Virus record (IMG/VR): IMGVR_UViG_3300012920_000059
Coordinates: 1-50,732 of that record
DNA from: a virus
Direction: 5' to 3' (one strand)
DNA length: 50,732 bases
The notes below the pieces were generated by a model. It ran no database searches and had not been told where the DNA came from. It saw only the letters and a program-made list of their open reading frames with translations. This document shows, one piece after another, positions 30,482 to 37,988 of the stretch. Within the stretch, counting starts at the first letter, position 1. Each line of letters begins with the position of its first letter. The position numbers and the translations under genes were made by a program.

Positions 30482-30865
30482 TTAGTGAATAGTCTTAATC
30501 TCTTCAGGTTCTTTAAGTTCATCATATAGTTCTTCTTCGAGGGCGTCAAGTATCTCCTCTTCGGTTTTCATTGCAGGTGGTTTAGCTCTAGGCTTCATAT
30601 AACCCGTCGCTAACTTTATATATTCTTCTTTCATATCTGGATCAATCTCAACATGATGTACGATATTAGCTCTTTGTATTTTAAAAATCTTTTGAGAGGA
30701 GAAAGGGAACCAAGGTATAAAAGCAAACCCACCGATTAAATTATTTTTTACTAAATATGGTCTTTCTATTGTAATTGTTCCATCATCTTTTTCTTTTATC
30801 AGTGCTACTATTTCTTCACCTGATATTAACTTAAAGTGTCGAATGGATAAAAGTAATGTGTCCAT
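30482..30865 (-). CDS. Sm-like protein, paralogue of 15925
   Basis: 127 residues. LISGEEIVALIKEKDDG followed by NLIGGFAFIPWFPFSS parallels the protein at 15925-16212 (LVSGEEIIAEI ... GKLGFMPWMPY). A longer C-terminal acidic tail (EEEILDALEEELYDELKEP) is added. An Sm-like barrel binding RNA is a possible reading. The last codons contain an inverted repeat, AGAGATTA/TAATCTCT (about 30477-30506), and the whole 3' end faces the antisense promoter at 30424. Confidence 0.65.
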   Translation of the reverse strand: MDTLLLSIRHFKLISGEEIVALIKEKDDGTITIERPYLVKNNLIGGFAFIPWFPFSSQKIFKIQRANIVHHVEIDPDMKEEYIKLATGYMKPRAKPPAMKTEEEILDALEEELYDELKEPEEIKTIH

Positions 30866-30866
30866 A

Positions 30867-32360
30867 TTATATATTTATCTCGTAAATCTTGTATTTAAAC
30901 TTTTCTTTTGAATATATTTTAATTCTTTCGGCCGCGTGATTTAGGGTATAATTCTTCTTAGACTTGTAATGTAAATCATCTGCAATATCATATACTGTAG
31001 TATTTATATTATCTCCAGAAACCCTAAGCCCTCTTCCAATCGATTGTAATACACGAATCTGAGACTTAGAGGGCGAAGCGAATATTAAATTATGTAATCT
31101 CTTTATATTTATACCAGTTGAGAACGTACCTAATGATGCTACGATAATTGCATTACCTTCTTTTTCTGTAATAGCTCTTATTTGTTCTCTATCATCAACT
31201 GGGGTTTCGCCACTTACATAGAATAGTTTTCTATCTTTAAATACTTTATGTTTATCTAATTTATCTTTTAACATATCATATAATGGCTTACCGTGTTTTT
31301 CTACGTAATTAAATAATATTAATGTATTACCTTTTTGGTCTATTGCCAAGTTACTAATAAAATTATTGCGCGCTTCATATCCAACAATAAAGTCTAACTC
31401 CTGTTGGTATTTTAGTTTAGATATAACTTTACAATATTCTTCTTTATATTTTAACAGTAGTATTTGTATATCTAATTGCGCTAATTGTTCGTTATCCATA
31501 AGTGCTTTAGTTGTTGTTACTCTATGAACAGGACCAAATAAACCTTCTAAAACTAATTGGTGTGTTTGTGTTCCATCTAATGTTCCAGTTGTTCCGATTC
31601 TATATTCCGCATTAACACATTTTTCCATAATCGATGTTAATGATTTGGCTTTAAATTGGTGTGCTTCATCTCCTATAACCATACCAACATTTTCAAAAGA
31701 TTTTGCCGGCAGTTTATGTTGTGATTGCCATGTAGATATTTTACATCTTAACATTGTAGTTTTTTCTGCACCACCATATATTCTGTGACAGAATTCGTCT
31801 GTGTTAAAAGATGGGTCATTCTTAGAATATTCTTCGAAGTCAGAATACATTTGTTCAACCAAAGACGTGGTTGGTACAATAATTAATATCTTTTTAGTTG
31901 GATTTTTTAATAGGTAATAACGGACTAATAGGTATATTATTAATGACTTACCTGATGCAGTAGGTGATAATAACAGGCTCTTAGACGTACGTAGCGCGTG
32001 TTTAAGCGCATCTAACTGGTAATCCCTTGGTGATATATGGCTTGGTAACGACGTTTCTTCCAATGTTGCGTCTAATATATCTTGGTCAAACTCTTCTGTA
32101 ATTGGACCATCATTAACAATCGTATAGTCTCTTTCTTCACAGAATTGTTCTAAGTATTTGTATAATCCACAGTATAACGTTTTCTTACGCATATCAAATA
32201 AACGTATTTTACCATCCCACATACGATTTTTATATGCTGGCATAAACTTATAACCAGGTACATAGAAACAAAAATGTTCACTAAGTTCTCTCTCAGTACT
32301 CGGCTCACATTCTATATGTAAGAATGATTCGTTTACTTTTTTAACTATTAATGATTCCAT
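30867..32360 (-). CDS. uvsW: UvsW helicase
   Basis: 497 residues (T4 UvsW 503). SF2 helicase motifs: SPTASGKS (motif I), GDEAHQF (DEAH), TGTLDG (III), then ASLGTFSTGINIKRL and QSIGRGLRV (motif VI). The N-terminal region contains the substrate-binding part. It remodels stalled forks and R-loops and shuts off origin-dependent replication in T4. It overlaps the glycosyltransferase gene by 20 nt. Confidence 0.95.
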   Translation of the reverse strand: MESLIVKKVNESFLHIECEPSTERELSEHFCFYVPGYKFMPAYKNRMWDGKIRLFDMRKKTLYCGLYKYLEQFCEERDYTIVNDGPITEEFDQDILDATLEETSLPSHISPRDYQLDALKHALRTSKSLLLSPTASGKSLIIYLLVRYYLLKNPTKKILIIVPTTSLVEQMYSDFEEYSKNDPSFNTDEFCHRIYGGAEKTTMLRCKISTWQSQHKLPAKSFENVGMVIGDEAHQFKAKSLTSIMEKCVNAEYRIGTTGTLDGTQTHQLVLEGLFGPVHRVTTTKALMDNEQLAQLDIQILLLKYKEEYCKVISKLKYQQELDFIVGYEARNNFISNLAIDQKGNTLILFNYVEKHGKPLYDMLKDKLDKHKVFKDRKLFYVSGETPVDDREQIRAITEKEGNAIIVASLGTFSTGINIKRLHNLIFASPSKSQIRVLQSIGRGLRVSGDNINTTVYDIADDLHYKSKKNYTLNHAAERIKIYSKEKFKYKIYEINI

Positions 32361-33234
32361 TTATTCTTGTTTTAGTACTTTCAACATCATAACAAAGGTA
32401 TTCGTGTATATACCATAATATAAAATTATTTGCATACTCTGCATCATGCCAATCTAAATGTTTAACTAAATCAGGTAATTCTGTTAGTGTTTGTAATTTC
32501 TTTGTTGCCCAATGATATTCTGGCCATCCATAAGATATAATAGGTACTTGGTGCATTAAACATTCTATTCCTGCAGTACTATTATCTATGATCGCCACGC
32601 GGGTGCGCGGGAGCACGTCGTGAATACTAATAAATCCATCTATAACAGTTATTCCTTCTTTTCTCCATTTGGCTATTTGTTCTTTTTTACCTTTCATAGC
32701 TGGATGTAATTTAATTACTATATTATCTTTAGGTATTGCATTTACTATTTGGCAAATCTTTTTCCAATGGTCACCAAACCCAAAACCATTTACAGTTTCA
32801 TCGTGTGGTTGTTGTCCTATAATTAATACATGGTCATTTGGAATTTTTATTTTAGGTTTACGCCATTTCAATAATATAGAATCATCCCATTTATTAGATT
32901 TGGTTTCAATAAGAGCATTAATTACATTATGATCTGTTTCAGGCCAATTTCTCATTTCAACTTGTAGTGGTTTAATAAATGCTAAAGAAGAACTATTTGC
33001 ATAACCTATAGTATCTAAAGCAAAATGTCTAGATGTTGGTGCAGTAGGTTTAAATATAATATTATTAGCAGTATATACTTCATTTACATGACAATGATTA
33101 TATACGTTCCATTCTACTAATCCGTGTATAGGATTATCTACTTCAGTATGACCAAGCTCATTAAAAGCTTGTCTAATTATTTCTTCGTGTTTGGTAAAAT
33201 TGTCAAAACGATATTGGTGTATCTTATATTCCAC
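32341..33234 (-). CDS. GT-B-type glycosyltransferase-like (capsule-synthesis family)
   Basis: About 297 residues from a GTG at 33234, or 304 from a TTG at 33255; no ATG fits. The C-terminal half is diagnostic: VIKLHPAMKG, then ITVIDGFISIHDVLPRTRVAIIDNSTAGIECLMHQVPIISYGWPEYHW, the nucleotide-sugar-binding pattern of KpsC/KpsS and related enzymes. The N-terminal half is less clear. It sits between uvsY and uvsW, overlapping both. It could glycosylate virion proteins or modified DNA bases. Island 4 of CpG-rich codons lies at 32591-32621. Confidence 0.65.
   Translation of the reverse strand: MEYKIHQYRFDNFTKHEEIIRQAFNELGHTEVDNPIHGLVEWNVYNHCHVNEVYTANNIIFKPTAPTSRHFALDTIGYANSSSLAFIKPLQVEMRNWPETDHNVINALIETKSNKWDDSILLKWRKPKIKIPNDHVLIIGQQPHDETVNGFGFGDHWKKICQIVNAIPKDNIVIKLHPAMKGKKEQIAKWRKEGITVIDGFISIHDVLPRTRVAIIDNSTAGIECLMHQVPIISYGWPEYHWATKKLQTLTELPDLVKHLDWHDAEYANNFILWYIHEYLCYDVESTKTRINGIINS
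32591..32621 (-). other. CpG-rich codon island 4
   Basis: A GC-rich patch in the glycosyltransferase gene over codons HDVLPRTRVAI. CGCCACGCGGG at 32593-32603 is identical to 16961-16971 in gene 43 but read in another codon phase. Confidence 0.6.
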
Positions 33235-33667
33235 TAGTAAACTTTCTCCACTCAATCATATTTTTAATAGATTGGTGTCTCCATCTTATCGTATCCATAA
33301 TTTCTTTTAGTGTAGCTACTATCTCTTCTTGCATAGCTATTTTTAATTGGTGTTCTTGTATGATTGGATCTGCATCATACCATTTATCTAAATCACCCTT
33401 TAATACAGTTAAACCGTTTAATGGGTCATAATCCCAACCTTTTTGGTCTAACTCTTCCTGACTTAACTTACCGCCATAATGCAAAAACTTATCGCGCAAG
33501 ATTGGTTTGAAATCTAATTCTAATTTCTTTAATTTAAGTTTAGATCTAGAGTAAAGGTCTAAGTATTTGGAATGTAATTTAGCCGATTCGCGTGTTGCTT
33601 CATCTAAGGCCATTTCATCTATATGGCTATCTTTCTGCCACATTTCAAGTAAAGATTCTATATTCAT
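33224..33667 (-). CDS. uvsY: UvsY recombination mediator
   Basis: 147 residues (T4 UvsY 137). Mostly helical and charged; MNIESLLEMWQKDSHID at the N-terminus and the ending MDTIRWRHQSIKNMIEWRKF match the family. It loads UvsX onto gp32-coated single strands. Its own promoter lies at 33675-33703. The end overlaps the glycosyltransferase gene by 11-32 nt, depending on that start. Confidence 0.92.
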   Translation of the reverse strand: MNIESLLEMWQKDSHIDEMALDEATRESAKLHSKYLDLYSRSKLKLKKLELDFKPILRDKFLHYGGKLSQEELDQKGWDYDPLNGLTVLKGDLDKWYDADPIIQEHQLKIAMQEEIVATLKEIMDTIRWRHQSIKNMIEWRKFTSGI

Positions 33668-33674
33668 AATGTCT

Positions 33675-33703
33675 ATTATACCATAGTTTATGGTATTTGT
33701 AAA
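33675..33703 (-). promoter_or_regulatory. sigma70-like promoter for uvsY-uvsW
   Basis: Minus strand: GGGA then TTTACA (-35), 17 bp spacer, TGGTATAATAG (-10), 8 nt before the uvsY ATG. It separates early recombination genes from the late head/tail cluster. Confidence 0.85.
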
Positions 33704-33710
33704 TCCCTAA

Positions 33711-34172
33711 TTATTCAAATTCAAAGTATGTATACTTAAAGCTCACACTGGCTTGTACATATTCGATATCAGATTGTTGTGCATTAAATTCTATTGAGGA
33801 TAAACTTGTTGGAAAGAGTTCCTGAAACTTAATAACTTTTGATACGTTATTATGTGATGATAGTATCATAAGTCTTGCATCATACTTTTGTTTATCATCT
33901 TTCTTCTGGATTATATCATGCATCCAGTTATATATTTCTATATAGTTTTCTAGGTTCTCTGTCACATTAAATGTTATGGTTAATTGGTCAAAGGTCATAC
34001 GATCACCGGTTAGACCTAAGTTGACACCTTTATAGGGTTGCTCAATTGCTGATAGTGATATACCAGGTAAATTGGCTTGCGTACAGAAATATTCTGTATT
34101 TGCAAAGTTTGCGTCTATCTTAAAATTAAATCCTACTGGACTTAAAAAGTTTTTATTAGAAGTTAATGCCAT
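33711..34172 (-). CDS. second tail-tube-family protein (gp19-like)
   Basis: 153 residues. FCTQANLPGISLSAIEQPYKGVNLGLTGDRMTFDQLTITFNV and YIEIYNWMHDI follow the same plan as gp19 at 39534 (FLCKQATIPSGTIGGIEVGFRGRKLKMAGDRTFENLTLTVI and AFEQWMNGI), so it is a paralogue of the tail tube. By family knowledge candidates are gp54-type tube initiator or a tail-completion protein such as gp3. It has its own late promoter at 34266. Confidence 0.8.
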   Translation of the reverse strand: MALTSNKNFLSPVGFNFKIDANFANTEYFCTQANLPGISLSAIEQPYKGVNLGLTGDRMTFDQLTITFNVTENLENYIEIYNWMHDIIQKKDDKQKYDARLMILSSHNNVSKVIKFQELFPTSLSSIEFNAQQSDIEYVQASVSFKYTYFEFE

Positions 34173-34265
34173 TTAATTATCCGATTGAGATTTTCCAAAT
34201 TTTATGTATTCTACCCTTTTTCATAAACTTATGAATTGTGTTCATATATTTTTTTATCATACATC

Positions 34266-34273
34266 TATTTATA
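34266..34273 (-). promoter_or_regulatory. late promoter TATAAATA (gp19-like paralogue)
   Basis: Exact late consensus on the minus strand, 94 nt before the ATG at 34172. The 172-nt gap between gp23 and this gene holds only this promoter, the gp23 terminator and a doubtful 22-codon frame. Confidence 0.8.
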
Positions 34274-34297
34274 CAAGTTAAAATGCCGGACAAAAGA

Positions 34298-34322
34298 AAA
34301 GAGGGACCGAAGTCCCTCTTTA
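34298..34322 (-). terminator. terminator after major capsid gene
   Basis: Minus strand AAAGAGGGAC, TTCG loop, GTCCCTCTTT, then TCTTTT. The perfect GC-rich stem with a UUCG tetraloop lies 23 nt past the gp23 stop. This is the clearest stand-alone terminator in the window. Confidence 0.9.
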
Positions 34323-34344
34323 ATAAGTTGTTTCGAAAAACGGT

Positions 34345-35664
34345 TTACACCATTATGTCATCAACTCTGAAGATTCTGAAGTATGGGTTAGCTCTATCAG
34401 TACCTACTCCGTCTGCTGCGACGAATGGGTTAGCAACCATTCCATATCTTGTTTTGAATCCGATCCTTGGTTGGAAATCGTTCTCACCAACGGCTTTAAC
34501 CATAGTTAAAGGAACGTATGGGCAGTAGAACATACCAGCGTCATAAGGATTGTTACCTCTATAACCAACACATGCAAAGTCAACAGTTGAATATGGATCA
34601 ATGTAAACTTTTAGTCTGCCGTTAAGAACACCAGCAAATGTATTACCTGTGTCATCAACGTTTAGGTTAGTTGAAAGAGCTGGAGAGTAATCCATTAGAC
34701 CTGAAGCAGCTAATGCTGAAGCAACGTCTGAAGAAACGATAACATAGTTACCTTTTCCACGTCTTGTTTCTTTAGCAATAACGTTAGCTTCTCTTTCGAG
34801 TTGCATAATTAGGCCTTTGAATTTCTCTGCCATCCATCTACCGTCTGAGTCAGTGGCAACGTCAAAGATACCAGAAACTGCAGTTGAAGATTGTAAAGCA
34901 CCAATTTTAGCTTTTGTTAAAATTGTTCTAACAACTTCACGGTTGATTTCAGCTAAGATCTCAGCTGATAGGATATTAGCAAGTTCGCCTTCAGCGTCAA
35001 GACCATGAATTGCTTTAAGGTCTTGTGCTAATTCCATTGTGTATTCAGCTTTAAGTGCTCTTGATTTAGCTGTAACAGTTGATTTCTCAATTGAGAAAGC
35101 CATTTCACCAAAAGAACCATCACCAGAACCGCCTCTTCCGAGTCTTTCTGCAGCTGATGTTGCAAGACCAGAACCAAATGTAGATACAGTATCAGCTGTA
35201 TCAGCGATGGATCCGTCTGTGTCGGCATCTACTACACCTGCTAAACCAGTTGGATCAGCTTGATGTGTACCAGTACCTGAGAAGTCAGTATCCGCTTCGT
35301 CGAATAATGCCTCTGTTCCGCCTTGTGTTGAATACTTAGATTTCATTGCGAAGATAAGACCAGTTGGTCCACTCATTGGCTGAACGCCAGCAATGTCATA
35401 AGCAATCAAGTTAGGCATAGCACGTCTAACTAAAGAAATAAGAACTGGATCGAAATTATCGATGTTAGAACCAGTAGCGTTAGCTGGAGCTGCTTCTGTT
35501 AAATCGAATGATCTTTTTGCTCTTTCTTCTCTTAGGGCTACTTCTTGGTTTTCAAGAAGACGTGCAGTAACCGCTTTCTTATAATGATCGCCGATCTCAG
35601 GAGCACTTTCGTGACCTAGGACTGGTTCCCATTTTTCGATTAGATTTTTATCTGCGTTAAACAT
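34345..35664 (-). CDS. 23: major capsid protein gp23
   Basis: 439 residues (T4 gp23 521). FDLTEAAPAN contains L-T-E then A, the expected prohead-protease cleavage site, at about residue 56, followed by DNFDPVLISLVRRAMPNLIAYDIAGVQPMSGPTGLIFAMKSKY, a highly conserved gp23 segment. It ends PYFRIFRVDDIMV. Forms the hexameric shell. Codons are less AT-rich than neighbours, as expected for the most expressed gene. Terminator follows at 34298. Confidence 0.98.
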   Translation of the reverse strand: MFNADKNLIEKWEPVLGHESAPEIGDHYKKAVTARLLENQEVALREERAKRSFDLTEAAPANATGSNIDNFDPVLISLVRRAMPNLIAYDIAGVQPMSGPTGLIFAMKSKYSTQGGTEALFDEADTDFSGTGTHQADPTGLAGVVDADTDGSIADTADTVSTFGSGLATSAAERLGRGGSGDGSFGEMAFSIEKSTVTAKSRALKAEYTMELAQDLKAIHGLDAEGELANILSAEILAEINREVVRTILTKAKIGALQSSTAVSGIFDVATDSDGRWMAEKFKGLIMQLEREANVIAKETRRGKGNYVIVSSDVASALAASGLMDYSPALSTNLNVDDTGNTFAGVLNGRLKVYIDPYSTVDFACVGYRGNNPYDAGMFYCPYVPLTMVKAVGENDFQPRIGFKTRYGMVANPFVAADGVGTDRANPYFRIFRVDDIMV

Positions 35665-35688
35665 TTTTTTCCCCTATAAGGTTGCAAA

Positions 35689-36903
35689 TTATTTGTTAAA
35701 TTTAGTTATGGCATTAGTGTATGCGCTCATAGTTTCTGATATTTCTACCGGAGTAGACTCATCATTTCCTACTACTGCATCAGCTTCGTCAGTTGATTCA
35801 CTAACTTCTTGTTTGAAGTAAGAATCTTTAATAACTTTAACTTTATTTTCAAAAGTTTCGCTATCTTCAAATTCTACGTCTTCTACTAAAGATGCTAATT
35901 TCTCAGCTTCAGTTACTGCTAAGCCTGAAGATGCCTTACGAACGATATCTGCTTTCTCAAAAGATTGAGCTGATTCGTGTAAACGTATATTATCTTCTGT
36001 GGTTTTATTGAGTTGCTCTTCTAGTTCAGCTACTTGATCGGCTAAGTCGTCGATTAAGTCTGCTTTACCTTCTGGAACTTCAATATAATGCTCTTTGAAA
36101 ACGCTCTGTAAAGAATTCATAAACTCTTCAGCGATCTCAGTTCTAAGACCTGTTTGAACAGCTAATTCGTTCTCTTTCATCCATCCTTCAACTACGTAGT
36201 TCAAGTAAGAATCTACTTTCTCTACTAAGTCATTTTGAATTTCAGAAACTTCGTTTTCAAGGTTTTGCGCATATTCTGATTCCAGCCTATCGATTTCAGC
36301 ACCAACTTTAGATTGGTATGCTGCTTCAAATATTGCTGAAGCCTTATCACGGAATCCATCAGAAAGAGTTGCCTCTTCTGCTACTATAACATCTAAGTCC
36401 TCTGACCAATCAACTGATTCAACAGGTGATTTTACGATCTTTTCAGGATTCTTATCAGCCTCAGAAGGTTTCATTTTGATAGATTTATCTTTATCTTTCT
36501 TCTTCTGTGCGTCAATAGCTTTCCCTACTGAACCGTCGTCAATTGACTCTGATTGTTTTAGCATTCTGCCAAGTAATTCTTGCGCTTCGTGCTTTCTTGC
36601 TTTTTTAAGCATGTCGACTGCGGCGTTAACGATGCCAGCTTTAGTTTTCGGCATTTCAAATTTTGGAGCAGACTCTTCGACTTCTTCGTCTTCATCGTCT
36701 TCTTCTTCATCTGAATGATATGCTTCTTTTTTCTTAGCTGCTTCTGCAACGTCTTCACTTTCCTCTTCGGAAACAGTTTGTTCTTCAACAACTTCGTCTT
36801 CTACAACCTCTTCAGATTGCTCTTCAACGACTTCGTCTTGAACCACTTCTTCTTCAGAAACGCCTTCGACTATTTTTTTATATTCGTTAGTCAAATTAGA
36901 CAT
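35689..36903 (-). CDS. 22: prohead core scaffold protein gp22
   Basis: 404 residues from ATG 36903, which has GGAG 8 nt upstream; T4 gp22 is 269 residues. Extremely acidic N-terminal third (repeats of Glu/Val/Asp, e.g. EEVVEDEVVEEQ), then a helical and coiled-coil body (VAELEEQLNKTTEDNIRLHESA), ending NAITKFNK. It builds the scaffold and is degraded by gp21. The longer acidic region, relative to T4, is common in marine relatives. Confidence 0.92.
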   Translation of the reverse strand: MSNLTNEYKKIVEGVSEEEVVQDEVVEEQSEEVVEDEVVEEQTVSEEESEDVAEAAKKKEAYHSDEEEDDEDEEVEESAPKFEMPKTKAGIVNAAVDMLKKARKHEAQELLGRMLKQSESIDDGSVGKAIDAQKKKDKDKSIKMKPSEADKNPEKIVKSPVESVDWSEDLDVIVAEEATLSDGFRDKASAIFEAAYQSKVGAEIDRLESEYAQNLENEVSEIQNDLVEKVDSYLNYVVEGWMKENELAVQTGLRTEIAEEFMNSLQSVFKEHYIEVPEGKADLIDDLADQVAELEEQLNKTTEDNIRLHESAQSFEKADIVRKASSGLAVTEAEKLASLVEDVEFEDSETFENKVKVIKDSYFKQEVSESTDEADAVVGNDESTPVEISETMSAYTNAITKFNK

Positions 36904-36932
36904 ATCTTTGTCTCCCAAAGTTTTTGATTAAA

Positions 36933-37577
36933 TTATAATCTAGAGAGGAAATTTTTAAACGCCTTTATTTCCAGTTCTGGCAATGCCTTTGCTGGAGCAC
37001 GTTTTATTTCAGTCTCAATTAATTCAATTTCTTGAGGTTTCAAAATGCCGTTGTCCCAAATCCAGTCTACGCCTTCCATTATTCCATTAACGAATGCGGA
37101 AGGTGCAGAGGGATCTTGAACTATATCTACGGAGGCTAACATAAAGTCATCCCGTACATACGCGCCATCTCTCCTGTTCTCAAGAGTACCCATACCACGA
37201 CTTGATACACCAAGCTTAACTCCACCTTCAAGCAAACCTTCAACGATTTGTCCCATAGGGGTTTTAAGGATTGATGCTTTTCCTATAACATCATTTCCCT
37301 GGAATTCCAGGTTCGTGATCTTATGTGAAACTTTATCCAGGTTTACGGTTGGTCCTTCTGGATGATTTAACTCTCCAACCGCTCTTCCCTGAGAAACCTG
37401 TTCTTTAACATATTTGCTAACAGCTTTCTCTAAAATCTTTTTTTCATATATTCGGCCGTTTCTATTCTTTTGTTCGGCCTGCATAAAGACACCTTCTATA
37501 TAAAGGTCCTTTTTACCATTGTTCTTTTCTACGATAACATCTAATTTGTTATCAATGTATTCTGAAATTAACTTCAT
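36933..37577 (-). CDS. 21: prohead protease gp21
   Basis: 214 residues (T4 gp21 212). His72 in GELNHPEGP and Ser125/126 in KLGVSSRGMG are the catalytic residues of the U9/S80-type phage prohead proteases. It cleaves gp22, gp23 and core proteins after (L/I)xE, and by the same rule may cut the leader peptides of the genes at 41, 1513 and 1887. Confidence 0.95.
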   Translation of the reverse strand: MKLISEYIDNKLDVIVEKNNGKKDLYIEGVFMQAEQKNRNGRIYEKKILEKAVSKYVKEQVSQGRAVGELNHPEGPTVNLDKVSHKITNLEFQGNDVIGKASILKTPMGQIVEGLLEGGVKLGVSSRGMGTLENRRDGAYVRDDFMLASVDIVQDPSAPSAFVNGIMEGVDWIWDNGILKPQEIELIETEIKRAPAKALPELEIKAFKNFLSRL

Positions 37578-37578
37578 T

Positions 37579-37785
37579 TTATTCCTCTAATAAGTTTAGG
37601 AATTCTTCTATTGCGGATTCAGCTTCTAGTATATCTTCGAATTCGCCTAGTCTTTCCTGACCAGAAACTGCTATATAAGAATTACCTTCCTTAAATAGTT
37701 CTACGATTCCAAGCATACCATATTTCTTTACAAGAATCTTATCTTCTTGTAGAGATTTTCTAAATTCGCCAAATTGTAAAGTCAT
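37579..37785 (-). CDS. small prohead-region protein in gp68 position
   Basis: 68 residues. MTLQFGEFRKSLQEDKILVKKYG at the N-terminus, then a beta-rich middle and an acidic C-terminus (EDILEAESAIEEFLNLLEE). By synteny it lies where T4 has the prohead core gene 68, but the sequence is much shorter than T4 gp68 (141) and is not recognisable by similarity. TAATG overlap with the gp67-like gene. Confidence 0.6.
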   Translation of the reverse strand: MTLQFGEFRKSLQEDKILVKKYGMLGIVELFKEGNSYIAVSGQERLGEFEDILEAESAIEEFLNLLEE

Positions 37786-37958
37786 TATTCTTCTTCCTGT
37801 GCAATTGGTTCTTCTTCTTTACCAATTCCACTAGCTATTTTAACCTTTTCAGCGTCTAAAGCATCGTTTAGCTTAGACTTAATTAAACTATCAAAGGTTT
37901 TATTAGCCTTTACATTATCACCATTCTTAATATTATCAATCAATTCAGTTGTACTCAT
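37785..37958 (-). CDS. 67: prohead core protein gp67-like
   Basis: 57 residues (T4 gp67 80). ELIDNIKNGDNVKANKTFDS, then LDAEKVKIASGI and an acidic tail (KEEEPIAQEEE), matches the gp67 layout: an N-terminal helix with the ND/GD turn, a second helix with IKEEKIAIA-like sequence, and an acidic end. Position between gp20 and gp21 agrees with T4. TAATG overlap with the next gene; late promoter at 37977. Confidence 0.8.
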   Translation of the reverse strand: MSTTELIDNIKNGDNVKANKTFDSLIKSKLNDALDAEKVKIASGIGKEEEPIAQEEE

Positions 37959-37976
37959 AAAGTTTTCCTCTATCTT

Positions 37977-37984
37977 TATTTATA
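37977..37984 (-). promoter_or_regulatory. late promoter TATAAATA (gp67-gp23 region)
   Basis: Exact late consensus on the minus strand, just after the gp20 stop and about 20 nt before the gp67-like ATG, with AGAGGAAAA between. Confidence 0.75.
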
Positions 37985-37988
37985 AAAA

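Noticed and set aside
34177-34245. 22-codon minus-strand frame (MNTIHKFMKKGRIHKIW)
   Set aside because: It sits in the gp23 to gp19-like gap below a late promoter, but has no ribosome-binding site and no recognisable pattern. It could be real, but support is too thin.
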